NCBI GenBank assembly: GCA_965263285.1 | Contig: CBDHHD010000016.1 | Location: 620,001-684,000 of the forward strand | Length of the DNA: 64,000 nt | Source: JASGCP01 sp965263285 | GTDB taxonomy: Bacteria; Bacteroidota; Bacteroidia; Chitinophagales; Chitinophagaceae | Reading direction: 5' to 3' | Shown here: piece after piece, positions 19,207-27,893 of the stretch | Layout: every line of letters starts with the position of its first letter | Numbering within the stretch: position 1 is the first letter of the stretch | Translations under genes and position numbers: made by a program | The notes under the pieces: model-generated | Database searches by the model: none | What the model saw: only the letters and a program-made list of their open reading frames with translations | Told to the model about the DNA's origin: nothing

Positions 19207-19647
19207 ATGACACTTTTAAATTGGATACATAATTTATTACGATGGTTTATTATCATATATCTATTTATAAATATCTTTTCGCTCATTAACAAAAAAGTAA
19301 TCATTAAAAATAGTCTTTTTTTAATGATATTTGCACATATACAATTACTTGTTGGTTTGTGTGAATACTTTTTTAATCAACAAGTAGGAGCTCCCACTTT
19401 AGTTAGCAATATGGGTGGTATGCTTCCGGTAATGAATGATCCGTATGCACGATTTTGGGTGGTAGAGCATATCGCAATTATGCTAATTGCTATTATACTT
19501 ATTACCATAGGTCATATTTCATTAAAAAAGAAAAATACAATTAAAAAAACCTGTATCCTTTATGTTATTTCTTTAATTATTATACTCATTGCAACCCCAT
19601 GGCCTTTTAGACAAGGAATTGGAAGACCTTGGCTACCCTTTCATTAA
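19207..19647 (+). CDS. Small four-helix membrane protein, cytochrome-b-like family of Bacteroidota
   Basis: The 146 residues form four membrane segments, each with a conserved-looking histidine: NWIHNLLRWF, FAHIQLLVGL, VVEHIAIMLIAI and TIGHISLKKK. Paired histidines in helices would suit b-type haem binding, and short proteins of this layout are labelled cytochrome B in Bacteroidota genomes. Haem binding is therefore an inference from His positions. It sits between the TPR protein and gldH, on the same strand. Confidence 0.65.
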   Translation: MTLLNWIHNLLRWFIIIYLFINIFSLINKKVIIKNSLFLMIFAHIQLLVGLCEYFFNQQVGAPTLVSNMGGMLPVMNDPYARFWVVEHIAIMLIAIILITIGHISLKKKNTIKKTCILYVISLIIILIATPWPFRQGIGRPWLPFH

Positions 19648-19727
19648 CAAAAAACAAATAGCCAACCCATCTTTCGCAAGCAGTATAGATATTCAAGGGT
19701 TAGAATACATATCCCCCTACTATATAT

Positions 19728-20219
19728 ATGAATTATATAAAAAAAACTTATCTTATTCTTAAGAAGACATATTATGTATATGTATTTCTTATGTTATGTT
19801 GCTTAGCTTGCAATAGAATAGATAAAGTAGAAAAAGAAGTATATATACCCAAACAACAATGGTTTTCGGCAGATACTACTTCCTTTAACTTTTATATAAG
19901 TGATACAAGTAGTCGCTATCTTCTATATTTTTTATTGTGGCACTACCATTCGTATCATTATAGTAATATTTGGATAAAAGTACATTTAATTTGCCCCGAT
20001 ACTACCCTTGACCTACAAAGAAATTTCTTATTAGCAGATAACTTTCATTGGTTAGGAACCATATATGAAAATATTGTAGAAGAAAAATTGTCGTTTAATA
20101 ACACAGCTATCTCTTTAAAAAAAGGATATTATCAAATACAGTTCATTCAAATTATGAGAGAAAATCCATTACAAGGAATTATAAAAACAGGCTTTGCTAT
20201 CGAAAAAGAAACCATGTAA
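19728..20219 (+). CDS. gldH: Gliding motility lipoprotein GldH
   Basis: The 163-residue lipoprotein has its lipobox ending at Cys28 (CLAC). The GldH pattern follows: KQQWFSADTTSFNFYISDTS, then YHYSNIWIKVHL, FLLADNFHWLGTIYEN and a C-terminal GYYQIQFIQIMRENPLQGI followed by KTGFAIE. GldH is needed for gliding in Flavobacterium and belongs to the lipoprotein set of that machinery. It precedes a histidine kinase by 10 bp, so it is likely co-transcribed with the two-component genes. Confidence 0.88.
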   Translation: MNYIKKTYLILKKTYYVYVFLMLCCLACNRIDKVEKEVYIPKQQWFSADTTSFNFYISDTSSRYLLYFLLWHYHSYHYSNIWIKVHLICPDTTLDLQRNFLLADNFHWLGTIYENIVEEKLSFNNTAISLKKGYYQIQFIQIMRENPLQGIIKTGFAIEKETM

Positions 20220-20229
20220 TTTATAAGAC

Positions 20230-21180
20230 ATGAAAAAAGTAAAAGTCGTTTATATCTTCTTTTGGTTCCTATTAATTTATATCGTACTTGCATTAGTATG
20301 GTGGTTTATTGCATTAAATGAACAAAACACAACTATTACAAGTTTATATTTGCAATTACATCTATCGTCTATAAATACAAACAATATTCTTTTACATGGA
20401 GAAAGAAAAAAATATCAATATATTGGTGAAGGAATTATTTTTTTAATTTTTATTCTTGCAGTTGCTTGGCTCTTATATAATTATTTAAAAAAACAAATAA
20501 TATTTTCACAACAACAAGAAAATTTTATGATGGCTATTACGCATGAGTTTAACACTCCTTTATCCATTATAAAACTCAATACAGAAACATTACAATATAG
20601 AAAACTAAATGAAGAACAATACCAGCGCCTTATAACACAAATGCAAATAGAAGTAAATCGTTTAGAAGAGCTCATTACCAATGTGCTATTTAGCACTCAA
20701 GATCCACTACACAATAAACAACAACAATCATTAGAAATGTTAGATATGTATATAGTTTTACAAGAACTTGTACAACTATATACATATCGATTTCCTACAA
20801 GAATCTTTCGCTGTGAAGCAACACATAATTTGCTGTGCCAAGTACATCCCTTTCAAATTAATCTACTATTGAGAAATCTTTTAGATAACGCTGTAAAATA
20901 TTCTACAGGTGCTATTACTATATCAGGGACAAAAGATGACCATCGCATAGCTATATCTATTGCTGATGAAGGTCCAGGAATTACAGATGAAGAAAAAAAA
21001 AGAATATTTAAACGATTTTATAGAATTGGTAAAGAACAGGTGCGCCATGCAAATGGAACAGGTTTAGGATTGTATATTTGTGATATGATTGCTCGATACC
21101 ATCATACAAAAATCAATGTATTAGATCGTTCTCCCCAAGGGAGTATTTTTCTTATCTATTTTCAATTACATCATATATGA
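20230..21180 (+). CDS. Sensor histidine kinase
   Basis: The 316-residue membrane kinase has two helices (residues about 7-29 and 67-86) enclosing a short periplasmic loop of about 40 residues, too small for a large ligand domain. The HisKA H-box is MAITHEFNTPLSIIK with His105. The ATP-binding domain shows the N box (LLRNLLDNAVKYS), the G1 box (IADEGPGI) and the G2 box (GTGLGLYI). It overlaps the response regulator by 4 bp (ATGA), implying translational coupling. Confidence 0.93.
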   Translation: MKKVKVVYIFFWFLLIYIVLALVWWFIALNEQNTTITSLYLQLHLSSINTNNILLHGERKKYQYIGEGIIFLIFILAVAWLLYNYLKKQIIFSQQQENFMMAITHEFNTPLSIIKLNTETLQYRKLNEEQYQRLITQMQIEVNRLEELITNVLFSTQDPLHNKQQQSLEMLDMYIVLQELVQLYTYRFPTRIFRCEATHNLLCQVHPFQINLLLRNLLDNAVKYSTGAITISGTKDDHRIAISIADEGPGITDEEKKRIFKRFYRIGKEQVRHANGTGLGLYICDMIARYHHTKINVLDRSPQGSIFLIYFQLHHI

Positions 21181-21875
21181 AAAATATTTTATTAGTAGAA
21201 GACGAAAAAAACTTACATGAAACTATTAAATTAAATCTAGAATTAGAAGGATATATTGTTACTTCCGCATTTACTGGAAAAGAAGCCATGAAGATATTAC
21301 ATCAGGCAAATTTTGATCTGCTAATACTAGACTGGATGTTACCCGAAATAGATGGAATTACTTTATTGGAACATGTAAGACTACATATAGGAGAGGTGCC
21401 TATTTTAATATTAAGCGCAAATGATACAGATGCTCATAGAATAGAAGGATTACAAAAAGGAGCAGATGATTATCTTAGAAAACCATTTCATCTTACAGAA
21501 CTACTTCTCCGCATTAATAAAATAATTAAAGTGAATACAAAAATTAAAGATATCCATGCAAAAGAGTTAACCTCTTACTATTTTGAAGGCAATACAATTA
21601 ACTTTGAAAAACAAGAAGCTATTTCTTTTAAAGGAGAAGTAATTGAACTAAGTAAAAAAGAACTACTTTTATTAAAATTATTAATTGACCATAAAGATCA
21701 AGTTGTATCTAGACAAAAAATTCTTCAATTGATATGGGGTTATCAAATATATCCTACTACGAGAACCATTGATAATTTTATATTGAACTTTAGAAAATAT
21801 TTTGAAAAAAAACCTAATAAGCCCATTCATTTTCAGTCTGTTTGGGGAATTGGTTATAAATTTTCAGAAAAATAG
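21177..21875 (+). CDS. OmpR/PhoB-family response regulator
   Basis: The 232 residues comprise a receiver domain (acidic pocket VEDE at residues 7-10, phospho-acceptor Asp52 in LILDWMLPEIDG, Lys in YLRKPF) and a winged-helix DNA-binding domain (residues about 130-230, ISFKGEVIELSKKELLLLKL to QSVWGIGYKF). It is the partner of the overlapping kinase gene. Its targets are unknown; gldH is the only close neighbour in the transcript. Confidence 0.93.
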   Translation: MKNILLVEDEKNLHETIKLNLELEGYIVTSAFTGKEAMKILHQANFDLLILDWMLPEIDGITLLEHVRLHIGEVPILILSANDTDAHRIEGLQKGADDYLRKPFHLTELLLRINKIIKVNTKIKDIHAKELTSYYFEGNTINFEKQEAISFKGEVIELSKKELLLLKLLIDHKDQVVSRQKILQLIWGYQIYPTTRTIDNFILNFRKYFEKKPNKPIHFQSVWGIGYKFSEK

Positions 21876-22084
21876 GGATACCAAACTATATCCTTTTTTC
21901 ATGTACTATGAGCACATTTCTTTTCATTACACTCAATTTAATGATAATATAGATCAGTCTGCAAAAAATGTAATAATAAAAATATGTAACATACCTTTTT
22001 ATGGCATTCATTTTTGCAACTATTCCGATATACATTAGCCTCTATTTATTTCTTTATTTGTTTCAGTATTGATAGAGGGTACAA

Positions 22085-22894
22085 TTAATTTTTTATTTTT
22101 GCAGTAACCGAATATCTCGTATTACTCCAATTTAATAGATCAACTTGTATCTTGCCAACAATAATAGGTGTTTCTATATGTAATGGTATATGGTTTTTAT
22201 CATCTGTAATCCAAACAGTCATATTTTCACCTCCTTGAAACATGGTCCCTTTTAACAATAGCGGTTTAAACTTAATAGTATGATAAGAACCATATCGTGT
22301 ATTCAATACTTCTTTCCCAAGATAACGCAAATAAATTGACTGTATTTCTCCATCTAATAAAATACTAAAATAAATTTTATCTCCTATATTATACTTATCA
22401 AAATCAATATTTCTTGCATAATACATACTACTCATAATATCTTGTATACAAGAAGGCACTTTATATGTTTTTTTTCCATCAAAAGCAGTATTATCTTCTT
22501 TATTAAAAAGCACTCGCTCATAAATATCAATTTTTCCTTCATGTACATTTCTAATAAATTGTAGCGGTTGCATAGTTGCGGTATCTATAAAGCTCTCATA
22601 TCGATCTCGTACTTTAAATACCCAATCATACCCTCTATTTGTTGCACCTGTTCCTATTACATGGTATACCGGAACAAGATTGTATGAATCAAGTGCTGTG
22701 GTAAATGTGGCGCTCCCTGCATTAAAATAAATACCCCACAAGCTATAACTTACTGAATAGGTAATTTTCTCTCCTGCTTTAAAACTTTTATTAACAATGC
22801 TGCAAGGAGATTCTTGTTTAGATAAAAACAAGTGTCCATTGGAAGTAAAAGACATAATGCTAAAAACTATAATAAAAGAGGGGACAAACTTCAT
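22085..22894 (-). CDS. DUF3108 domain-containing exported protein
   Basis: A 269-residue protein with an N-terminal signal (residues 1-18). The DUF3108 pattern is present: SFKAGEKITYSVSYSLWGIY, AGSATFTT, YHVIGTGATNRGYDWVFKVRD and RNVHEGKIDIYERV. The family is a beta-rich periplasmic domain of unknown function. A -7 box (TATTTTTG, minus strand, 22912-22919) stands 18-25 bp upstream of the ATG. It converges with the two-component operon across about 200 bp of AT-rich DNA that holds no gene. Confidence 0.82.
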   Translation of the reverse strand: MKFVPSFIIVFSIMSFTSNGHLFLSKQESPCSIVNKSFKAGEKITYSVSYSLWGIYFNAGSATFTTALDSYNLVPVYHVIGTGATNRGYDWVFKVRDRYESFIDTATMQPLQFIRNVHEGKIDIYERVLFNKEDNTAFDGKKTYKVPSCIQDIMSSMYYARNIDFDKYNIGDKIYFSILLDGEIQSIYLRYLGKEVLNTRYGSYHTIKFKPLLLKGTMFQGGENMTVWITDDKNHIPLHIETPIIVGKIQVDLLNWSNTRYSVTAKIKN

Positions 22895-22911
22895 TTAATA
22901 TTATATTTAAA

Positions 22912-22919
22912 CAAAAATA
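22912..22919 (-). promoter_or_regulatory. -7 box of the DUF3108 gene
   Basis: CAAAAATA on the plus strand reads TATTTTTG on the minus strand and lies 18 bp upstream of the ATG ending at 22894. Confidence 0.45.
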
Positions 22920-22957
22920 ATACAATAAGTCTAACAAATAAAATAAAGTTAATTTTA

Positions 22958-23311
22958 GGCTACATCTTTTTTTGAGGTGCTAAGAGGTTTTTAATAAATG
23001 GCAACTACTCATGTATAGGTTCATACTCGTTTTTTATATCTTTTTCTTTCTTTTGTCTTGATACAAAAGAAAGAAACAAAGAAAAAATCAAGCCTGCAGA
23101 TAAAGAGCTACAAAACTACGGCTCGCTACGCTAGCAAGAATGAATGGGAAGCAGTGATAAAATTGAAAGTTGAAAATTGAAAGTTGAAAGTTGAAAATTA
23201 TTATTTTCATACTTATAATTATTCGATCATCCATACACTTCATTAAACCTATTGAGTTAACTAAGTAGTTACAACTGTATTTCTCTTAGCACCTTAAAAA
23301 AAGATGTAGCC
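22958..23311 (-). mobile_element. MITE1 copy C, rearranged
   Basis: The termini GGCTACATC (22958) and GATGTAGCC (ending 23311) are present, with flanks TAATTTTA and CAATTTAG that match at 6 of 8 positions (a decayed duplication). The GTCTTGATACAAAAGAAAG hairpin and the GGCTCGCTACGCTAGC arm are present. The central palindrome and the other arm are replaced by unrelated DNA that includes a short tandem repeat (23163-23197). The element separates two divergent genes. Confidence 0.82.
23163..23197 (+). repeat. Tandem 7-bp repeat TTGAAAR, five copies
   Basis: TTGAAAG, TTGAAAA, TTGAAAG, TTGAAAG and TTGAAAA follow one another without gaps inside MITE1 copy C. It probably arose by slippage. Confidence 0.85.
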
Positions 23312-23351
23312 CAATTTAGCCTAATATTTTTAAAGATATAAAAAATAGTTG

Positions 23352-23359
23352 TATTTTTG
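23352..23359 (+). promoter_or_regulatory. -7 box of rplY
   Basis: TATTTTTG ends 29 bp before ATG 23389 and just outside MITE1 copy C. Confidence 0.5.
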
Positions 23360-23388
23360 CGTTTTATTAATGTTTATTTTTAATTTTT

Positions 23389-24063
23389 ATGAAAAAAGTT
23401 ATCATTGAGGGTCAGTTGAGGACCGAATTTGGCAAAAAAGCCACTCGCCATATTCGCTCTCAGCAATTAGTGCCTGGTGTTATCTATGGTGGTAAAAAAG
23501 AAATCAATTTTGTAGCACATGCAAAAGAATTTAAGTCTCTTGTATTTACCTCTGAATTCCAAATGGCAGAGGTAAAGATAGACGGGAATGTATATCTATG
23601 TATTTTAAAAGATTTACAATTCAATAAAGTAACAGATGAGTTAATTCATGTTGATTTACTTGAATTGCAAGAAGGTAAAAAAATAGTTGCTAATATACCA
23701 GTAAAATTCACTGGAACTGCAGCCGGGGTAAAAGATGGAGGCAAATTAGTTACAAAAATAAAAACATTAAGAGTAAAAACATTACCTAAATATCTAAAAG
23801 AGAATATTGTAATAGATATCTCTCATTTAGCTTTGAATGGCAATGTAAGGGTGGAAGATGTGAAAGAAAAAGACTTGGAGATATTAAACTCCCCTCGCAT
23901 TCCTATTGCATCCGTAGTACTTACTCGACAACTTAAACAAGAAGAATCTACATCAGCTACAGCTAGCACCTCAGCTACTGATAGTGCTAAAGCAACCCCC
24001 GCAACAGTAGCAACAAGCGACAAAGATAAAAAGGTTGCTCCTGCAAAAGGTGAAAAAAAATAG
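23389..24063 (+). CDS. rplY: 50S ribosomal protein bL25 (Ctc form)
   Basis: Binds 5S rRNA in the large subunit. Residues 1-90 are the L25 domain (IEGQLRTEFGKKATRHIRSQ, LVPGVIYGG), and residues 95-185 are the TL5/Ctc C-terminal beta domain (HVDLLELQEGKKIVANIPVK, GVKDGGKL). A low-complexity tail of about 40 residues, rich in Ala, Ser, Thr and Lys, extends beyond the usual end. Such tails are common in Bacteroidota L25. It has its own promoter and is followed by a decayed MITE1 arm. Confidence 0.93.
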   Translation: MKKVIIEGQLRTEFGKKATRHIRSQQLVPGVIYGGKKEINFVAHAKEFKSLVFTSEFQMAEVKIDGNVYLCILKDLQFNKVTDELIHVDLLELQEGKKIVANIPVKFTGTAAGVKDGGKLVTKIKTLRVKTLPKYLKENIVIDISHLALNGNVRVEDVKEKDLEILNSPRIPIASVVLTRQLKQEESTSATASTSATDSAKATPATVATSDKDKKVAPAKGEKK

Positions 24064-24080
24064 GTAATTATTTTTGTTTA

Positions 24081-24174
24081 GCATCAAGATAAAAAGTAAA
24101 TATTAACCTATACCTGAGTAGCTACAAAACTTTCATTTATTAAAAACTTCTTAGCTCCTGAAAAAAGGATTTAG
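24081..24174 (+). repeat. MITE1 remnant D (one arm)
   Basis: It resembles the MITE1 arm through AGCATCAAGA, AACCTATACCTGAGTAGCTAC and a worn terminus AGCTCCTGAAAAAAGGATTTAG. The rest of the element is missing. It lies between the convergent ends of rplY and the aminotransferase gene. Confidence 0.65.
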
Positions 24175-24185
24175 TTTTCTATGCA

Positions 24186-25385
24186 CTACTTATTCATGTT
24201 ATCTAATGCAGATAATAGAATATCCATACCTTTTTTTAATTCTCTCATAGAAATAGACAAAGGAGGAGCCAAGCGAATAGATGTTGCATTAAACAAAAAC
24301 CAATCTATTATCAAACCATGTTTAAAACAATAAGCAACTACTTGTTTGGCTTTTTTTTCATCGGCTAAGTCAATTGCCATCCATAATCCTTTATATCTTA
24401 TTTCTTTTATAAGAGGATGAGCAAGGTAGTCTTTTAAGTATTGTGCTTTTTTGTTTACTAATGATATATATTTTTTTGACAATAATAGTTTAAAAGTAGC
24501 AAAACCAGCCGCACAACAAACAGGGTTGCCTCCAAAAGTGCTAATATGACCCAAGGAGGGATTATGAGTAAGTGCCTGCATTATTTTACGAGGGGCAATA
24601 AATGCACCTAAAGGGAGCCCTCCGCCTAATCCTTTGCCTAATAATAGAATATCGGGTATAATGTGATAGTGTGTATGAGCCCATAGTGTTCCTATTCTAC
24701 CAAAGCCCGTTTGGTTTTCATCTATAATTAATAAAGCGCCTACGGAGCGGCATTTTTTTTCTATTTGCTTTAACCATTTTAAAGAAGGCAATATAATACC
24801 TGCTTCTCCTTGAATAGGTTCTAATATAACACATGCTGTTTGCTCATCTATCGCCGATAAAAAAAAATCACTTCCAAAAGGATAATGATATATATGCGGT
24901 AAAAGAGGGCGAAAGTTTGTTTTTAAACTTTCATTTCCCATTACACTTAAAGAGCCTTGAGTGCTTCCATGATATGCTTGTAAAGCAGCTATAATTTTTG
25001 TCCTACCTGTGTAGCGCTTTGCTAATTTTAAAGCCCCTTCTGTTGCTTCACTGCCACTGTTAGTAAAATATACCGTTTGTAACGATGAGGGCAATGTCTC
25101 AAGTAAGGCATGTGCATATAAGACTTGAGCCGACTGTATATGCTCTCCATATACCATTGTATGCATATAGGCCTCTACTTGCTTTCTTACTGCTTGTAAT
25201 ACTATAGGTTGACCATGCCCCATGTACGATGCATTAATACCAGAAATAAAATCTAAATATGCTGTTTTGTCATCATATATATAAGAACCTTTAGCATAGC
25301 TTGGACATAGTAACATAGGAGTAAATGATGTTTGTCCCACTTGTGATAAAAATAATTGTTTTAATCCAATGCTTTTTGCATTCAT
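24186..25385 (-). CDS. Class III PLP-dependent aminotransferase (acetylornithine/ornithine aminotransferase-like)
   Basis: The 399-residue enzyme has every class III landmark: GSEATE (111-116) for phosphate binding, AYHGSTQGSLS, the ring-contacting Asp222 in LIIDENQTGFGR, and the Schiff-base lysine Lys251 in LLLGKGLGGGLPLGA. It transfers an omega-amino group to 2-oxoglutarate or a similar acceptor. No arginine-biosynthesis gene is beside it, so whether it is ArgD, an ornithine aminotransferase or a lysine/GABA-type enzyme cannot be settled. The upstream gap contains MITE1 debris. Confidence 0.85.
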   Translation of the reverse strand: MNAKSIGLKQLFLSQVGQTSFTPMLLCPSYAKGSYIYDDKTAYLDFISGINASYMGHGQPIVLQAVRKQVEAYMHTMVYGEHIQSAQVLYAHALLETLPSSLQTVYFTNSGSEATEGALKLAKRYTGRTKIIAALQAYHGSTQGSLSVMGNESLKTNFRPLLPHIYHYPFGSDFFLSAIDEQTACVILEPIQGEAGIILPSLKWLKQIEKKCRSVGALLIIDENQTGFGRIGTLWAHTHYHIIPDILLLGKGLGGGLPLGAFIAPRKIMQALTHNPSLGHISTFGGNPVCCAAGFATFKLLLSKKYISLVNKKAQYLKDYLAHPLIKEIRYKGLWMAIDLADEKKAKQVVAYCFKHGLIIDWFLFNATSIRLAPPLSISMRELKKGMDILLSALDNMNK

Positions 25386-25902
25386 AAATTATACTTTATA
25401 TAAAGGTAAAAATACTTCATAATGCGTTGAATTTATTTTTTAGTTTGTATCTGTTGCACTTTTTAAAATTAATTTCTAATTACTCAGTTAACTTAATATA
25501 ATCTTGTAAAGTAGATTGATTATTTAATAAGTATTAACATGGCAATCATTAAAGTGTATCATTAGAAGTCCCTCAGATAAAGAGTGTTACAAAATAGATA
25601 GCAATCACACTGCAAGTTTATTAAAGTAAAAAACGATTCTATTAACAACAAGTTATAGCAAAATAAAACAGTGATTTAGATAGCTTACCCTTCATACATC
25701 AAGTAAAGACACATAATGATGTGTTCCTACACGATTTGTTCTTTATTTCTTTCTTTTGTATCAAGAAAAAGATATAAGAACAATGAATATCAACATGTGC
25801 ATGAGTAGTTACAAGCAAAGAATTAAAATGGGCACAATGATTTTTTTCATTTTAAGCAAATAAATTATTACCTTTACATTTTAATTATTTTTTTAAAATT
25901 AT
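25386..25902. other. Divergent intergenic region with MITE1 debris
   Basis: There is no gene. The 517 bp separate the divergent aminotransferase and rpsT genes. The middle (25570-25815) is a heavily decayed MITE1; the rest is AT-rich with no clear structure. Confidence 0.6.
25570..25815 (+). repeat. MITE1 remnant E
   Basis: Recognisable pieces in element order are CCCTCAGATAAAGAGTGTTAC, then after unrelated DNA TTTCTTTCTTTTGTATCAAG and AAAAGATATAAGAACAATGA, then ATGAGTAGTTACAAG. Both termini are lost. Confidence 0.65.
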
Positions 25903-26217
25903 ATGGCAAATCATAAAGCAACGCAAAAAGATTCAAGACAATCAGCAAAAAGAAGAGAAAGAAATAGATATGTTGGAAAAACAACTCGTAACGCTATTAA
26001 AGAATTATTAAAAGAAACCGTTAGTAAAACAGAATATGATTCGTCATTACCTAAAGTAATATCAATGGTAGATAAGCTTGCAAAAAAGGGCATTATTCAT
26101 AAAAACAAAGCAGCACACCTTAAAAGCAAACTATCTAAAATAAGCACTAAAAAATTAACAACAGAAAAAAAACCAATAACCAAGAAGAAAAGCATAGCTA
26201 AGAACAAAGCACAATAA
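25903..26217 (+). CDS. rpsT: 30S ribosomal protein bS20
   Basis: The protein begins MANHKATQKDSRQSAKRRER and has the family's two-helix pattern and the segment MVDKLAKKGIIHKNKAAHLKSK, which binds 16S rRNA. It is 104 residues long against roughly 85 in most bacteria. The excess is a Lys/Thr-rich tail after residue 84 (KKLTTEKKPITKKKSIAKNK). It stands alone as a monocistronic gene. Confidence 0.95.
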   Translation: MANHKATQKDSRQSAKRRERNRYVGKTTRNAIKELLKETVSKTEYDSSLPKVISMVDKLAKKGIIHKNKAAHLKSKLSKISTKKLTTEKKPITKKKSIAKNKAQ

Positions 26218-26304
26218 GCTACAACTGTTATTTTCAATGGATATTTGCTCTTTTCTCTTATTACAAAACAAGTATCTTATAGCATATCTACTATAGTTGC
26301 CTAT

Positions 26305-27834
26305 TTATTGCATTTTATTAACTAATGCCCGAATAATATGGAATGCTTTTCCAAAAAGAAAAATAATATCACTTGTTGTACAAGATTCTTCTGATTCATT
26401 TAATTGAGTTGCTTGGTTGGTAGCAATATGAATTAATGCTTGTGCCAATAGCACTGACTCAATAGGTGTATATTGTTGTGACAAGAAACTTGCAATGGTA
26501 CCGCTTAACATATCTCCACTCCCCCCTTTAGCTAAAGCAGGTTGAGCACCATTCCAAACAAATACTTCTCCCGTAGGTGTATAAAGAATAGAAATAGTAT
26601 TTTTTATATATAAAAACACCTGATGCTTTTGTGCATATTGCAATGCACAATTTATTGAATCTTGAAAAGACTGAAACGCTTCCCCCTTATTTGCAAGTCG
26701 CTCCCATTCTTTTATATGTGGAGTAAGAACAATATGCATACCCTTAGGCAATATCGTTGCCTGTGTTATAGACAATATATTCAACGCATCAGCATCTAAG
26801 ACAAGTGCATAGAAACAACACTTATATAACCACTCTGTATAGGATGCTATCGTATGCGAATGCGTTCCCATACCCATCCCTACTACACATACCGTATTCT
26901 CTACTTGGCTTAAAGATGGAAATATATTAAGATATACATCACCCCCTACCATTGCCGTAGCAGCAGGAACTAAATTTTGCACAGTTGACATAATAGATTG
27001 AGGAACCCATAAACTTGTTAAGCCCGCTCCCGCTTTAACAGTAGCTAAAGCAGACAATGCAATAGCGCCTGCCATACCTTGTTGCCCTCCTATAAGCATC
27101 ACCCTTTTACTGCTCCCTTTATGATAATGCAAAGGTCTACACCTATAAGGTTGCACAGCATCTTGTAAAGACACAAAATAAAACTGCTTAGATAATAGAT
27201 AATCGGGAATATATAATTGAATATCTAATATAGTAAGTCTTCCTATATATAATAAATTCGTCGAGTATAAAAAACATTTTTTAGCAACGTGAAAACTATA
27301 AGTGTGATGCGCTTGTACAATAATACCCGATTGCTCATATTGATCTGCTATCATTCCTGAAGGAAGATCAATACTAATTCTAGTAACCTTCATCTGATTA
27401 ATAGCTTCAATCAATTTTTGCCATTCCCCTGCAAGTGCAGTATGCAACCCAATGCCAAATAAACAGTCTACAATAAAAGAAAATGATATCTGACGATAAT
27501 CATATATCTCTTTTATCTCATCTCTTACTACTTTTTCATATTGCATTTTCCAATCTTCTGTTGCTTTCTCTTTATCGCCTATAATATAAAAAAAACAATT
27601 TTTTTTCCATTGGGTAAACAAATGAACCATGGCTAATCCATCTCCTCCATTGTTACCCACGCCACAAATAAACAATATATTATCTATATGCGGATAATCA
27701 ATTATAATACGATCTGATGCAATACTTGCCGCTCTTTCCATAAGCTGACCACTTGAAATAGACTGCTTTATAATAGTATGCTTGTCTATTTCTTTAATTT
27801 CTTTGGCAGTAAAAACACTCGTAGCATTTGTCAT
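26305..27834 (-). CDS. nnrDE: Bifunctional NAD(P)H-hydrate epimerase / ADP-dependent NAD(P)H-hydrate dehydratase
   Basis: The protein repairs hydrated NADH and NADPH. The N-terminal YjeF_N domain (residues 1-210) carries GVGNNGGDGLAMVHLF and PSGMIAD and does the epimerisation. The C-terminal carbohydrate-kinase-like domain (residues 220-505) carries LIGGQQGMAGAIALSALATV and the catalytic loop AKGGSGDMLSGTIASFL, and does the ADP-dependent dehydration. The length of 509 residues is normal for the fused enzyme. It is 59 bp downstream of ricT on the same strand. Confidence 0.92.
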   Translation of the reverse strand: MTNATSVFTAKEIKEIDKHTIIKQSISSGQLMERAASIASDRIIIDYPHIDNILFICGVGNNGGDGLAMVHLFTQWKKNCFFYIIGDKEKATEDWKMQYEKVVRDEIKEIYDYRQISFSFIVDCLFGIGLHTALAGEWQKLIEAINQMKVTRISIDLPSGMIADQYEQSGIIVQAHHTYSFHVAKKCFLYSTNLLYIGRLTILDIQLYIPDYLLSKQFYFVSLQDAVQPYRCRPLHYHKGSSKRVMLIGGQQGMAGAIALSALATVKAGAGLTSLWVPQSIMSTVQNLVPAATAMVGGDVYLNIFPSLSQVENTVCVVGMGMGTHSHTIASYTEWLYKCCFYALVLDADALNILSITQATILPKGMHIVLTPHIKEWERLANKGEAFQSFQDSINCALQYAQKHQVFLYIKNTISILYTPTGEVFVWNGAQPALAKGGSGDMLSGTIASFLSQQYTPIESVLLAQALIHIATNQATQLNESEESCTTSDIIFLFGKAFHIIRALVNKMQ

Positions 27835-27893
27835 ATAAAAAAGATAAAAATACTTACATCCATACTCACTTTTTTTATTCCTTAAAAAACAAA

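Noticed and set aside
21876..22084. Short frames in the gap after the response regulator
   Set aside because: They have no start context, no family resemblance and biased AT-rich composition.
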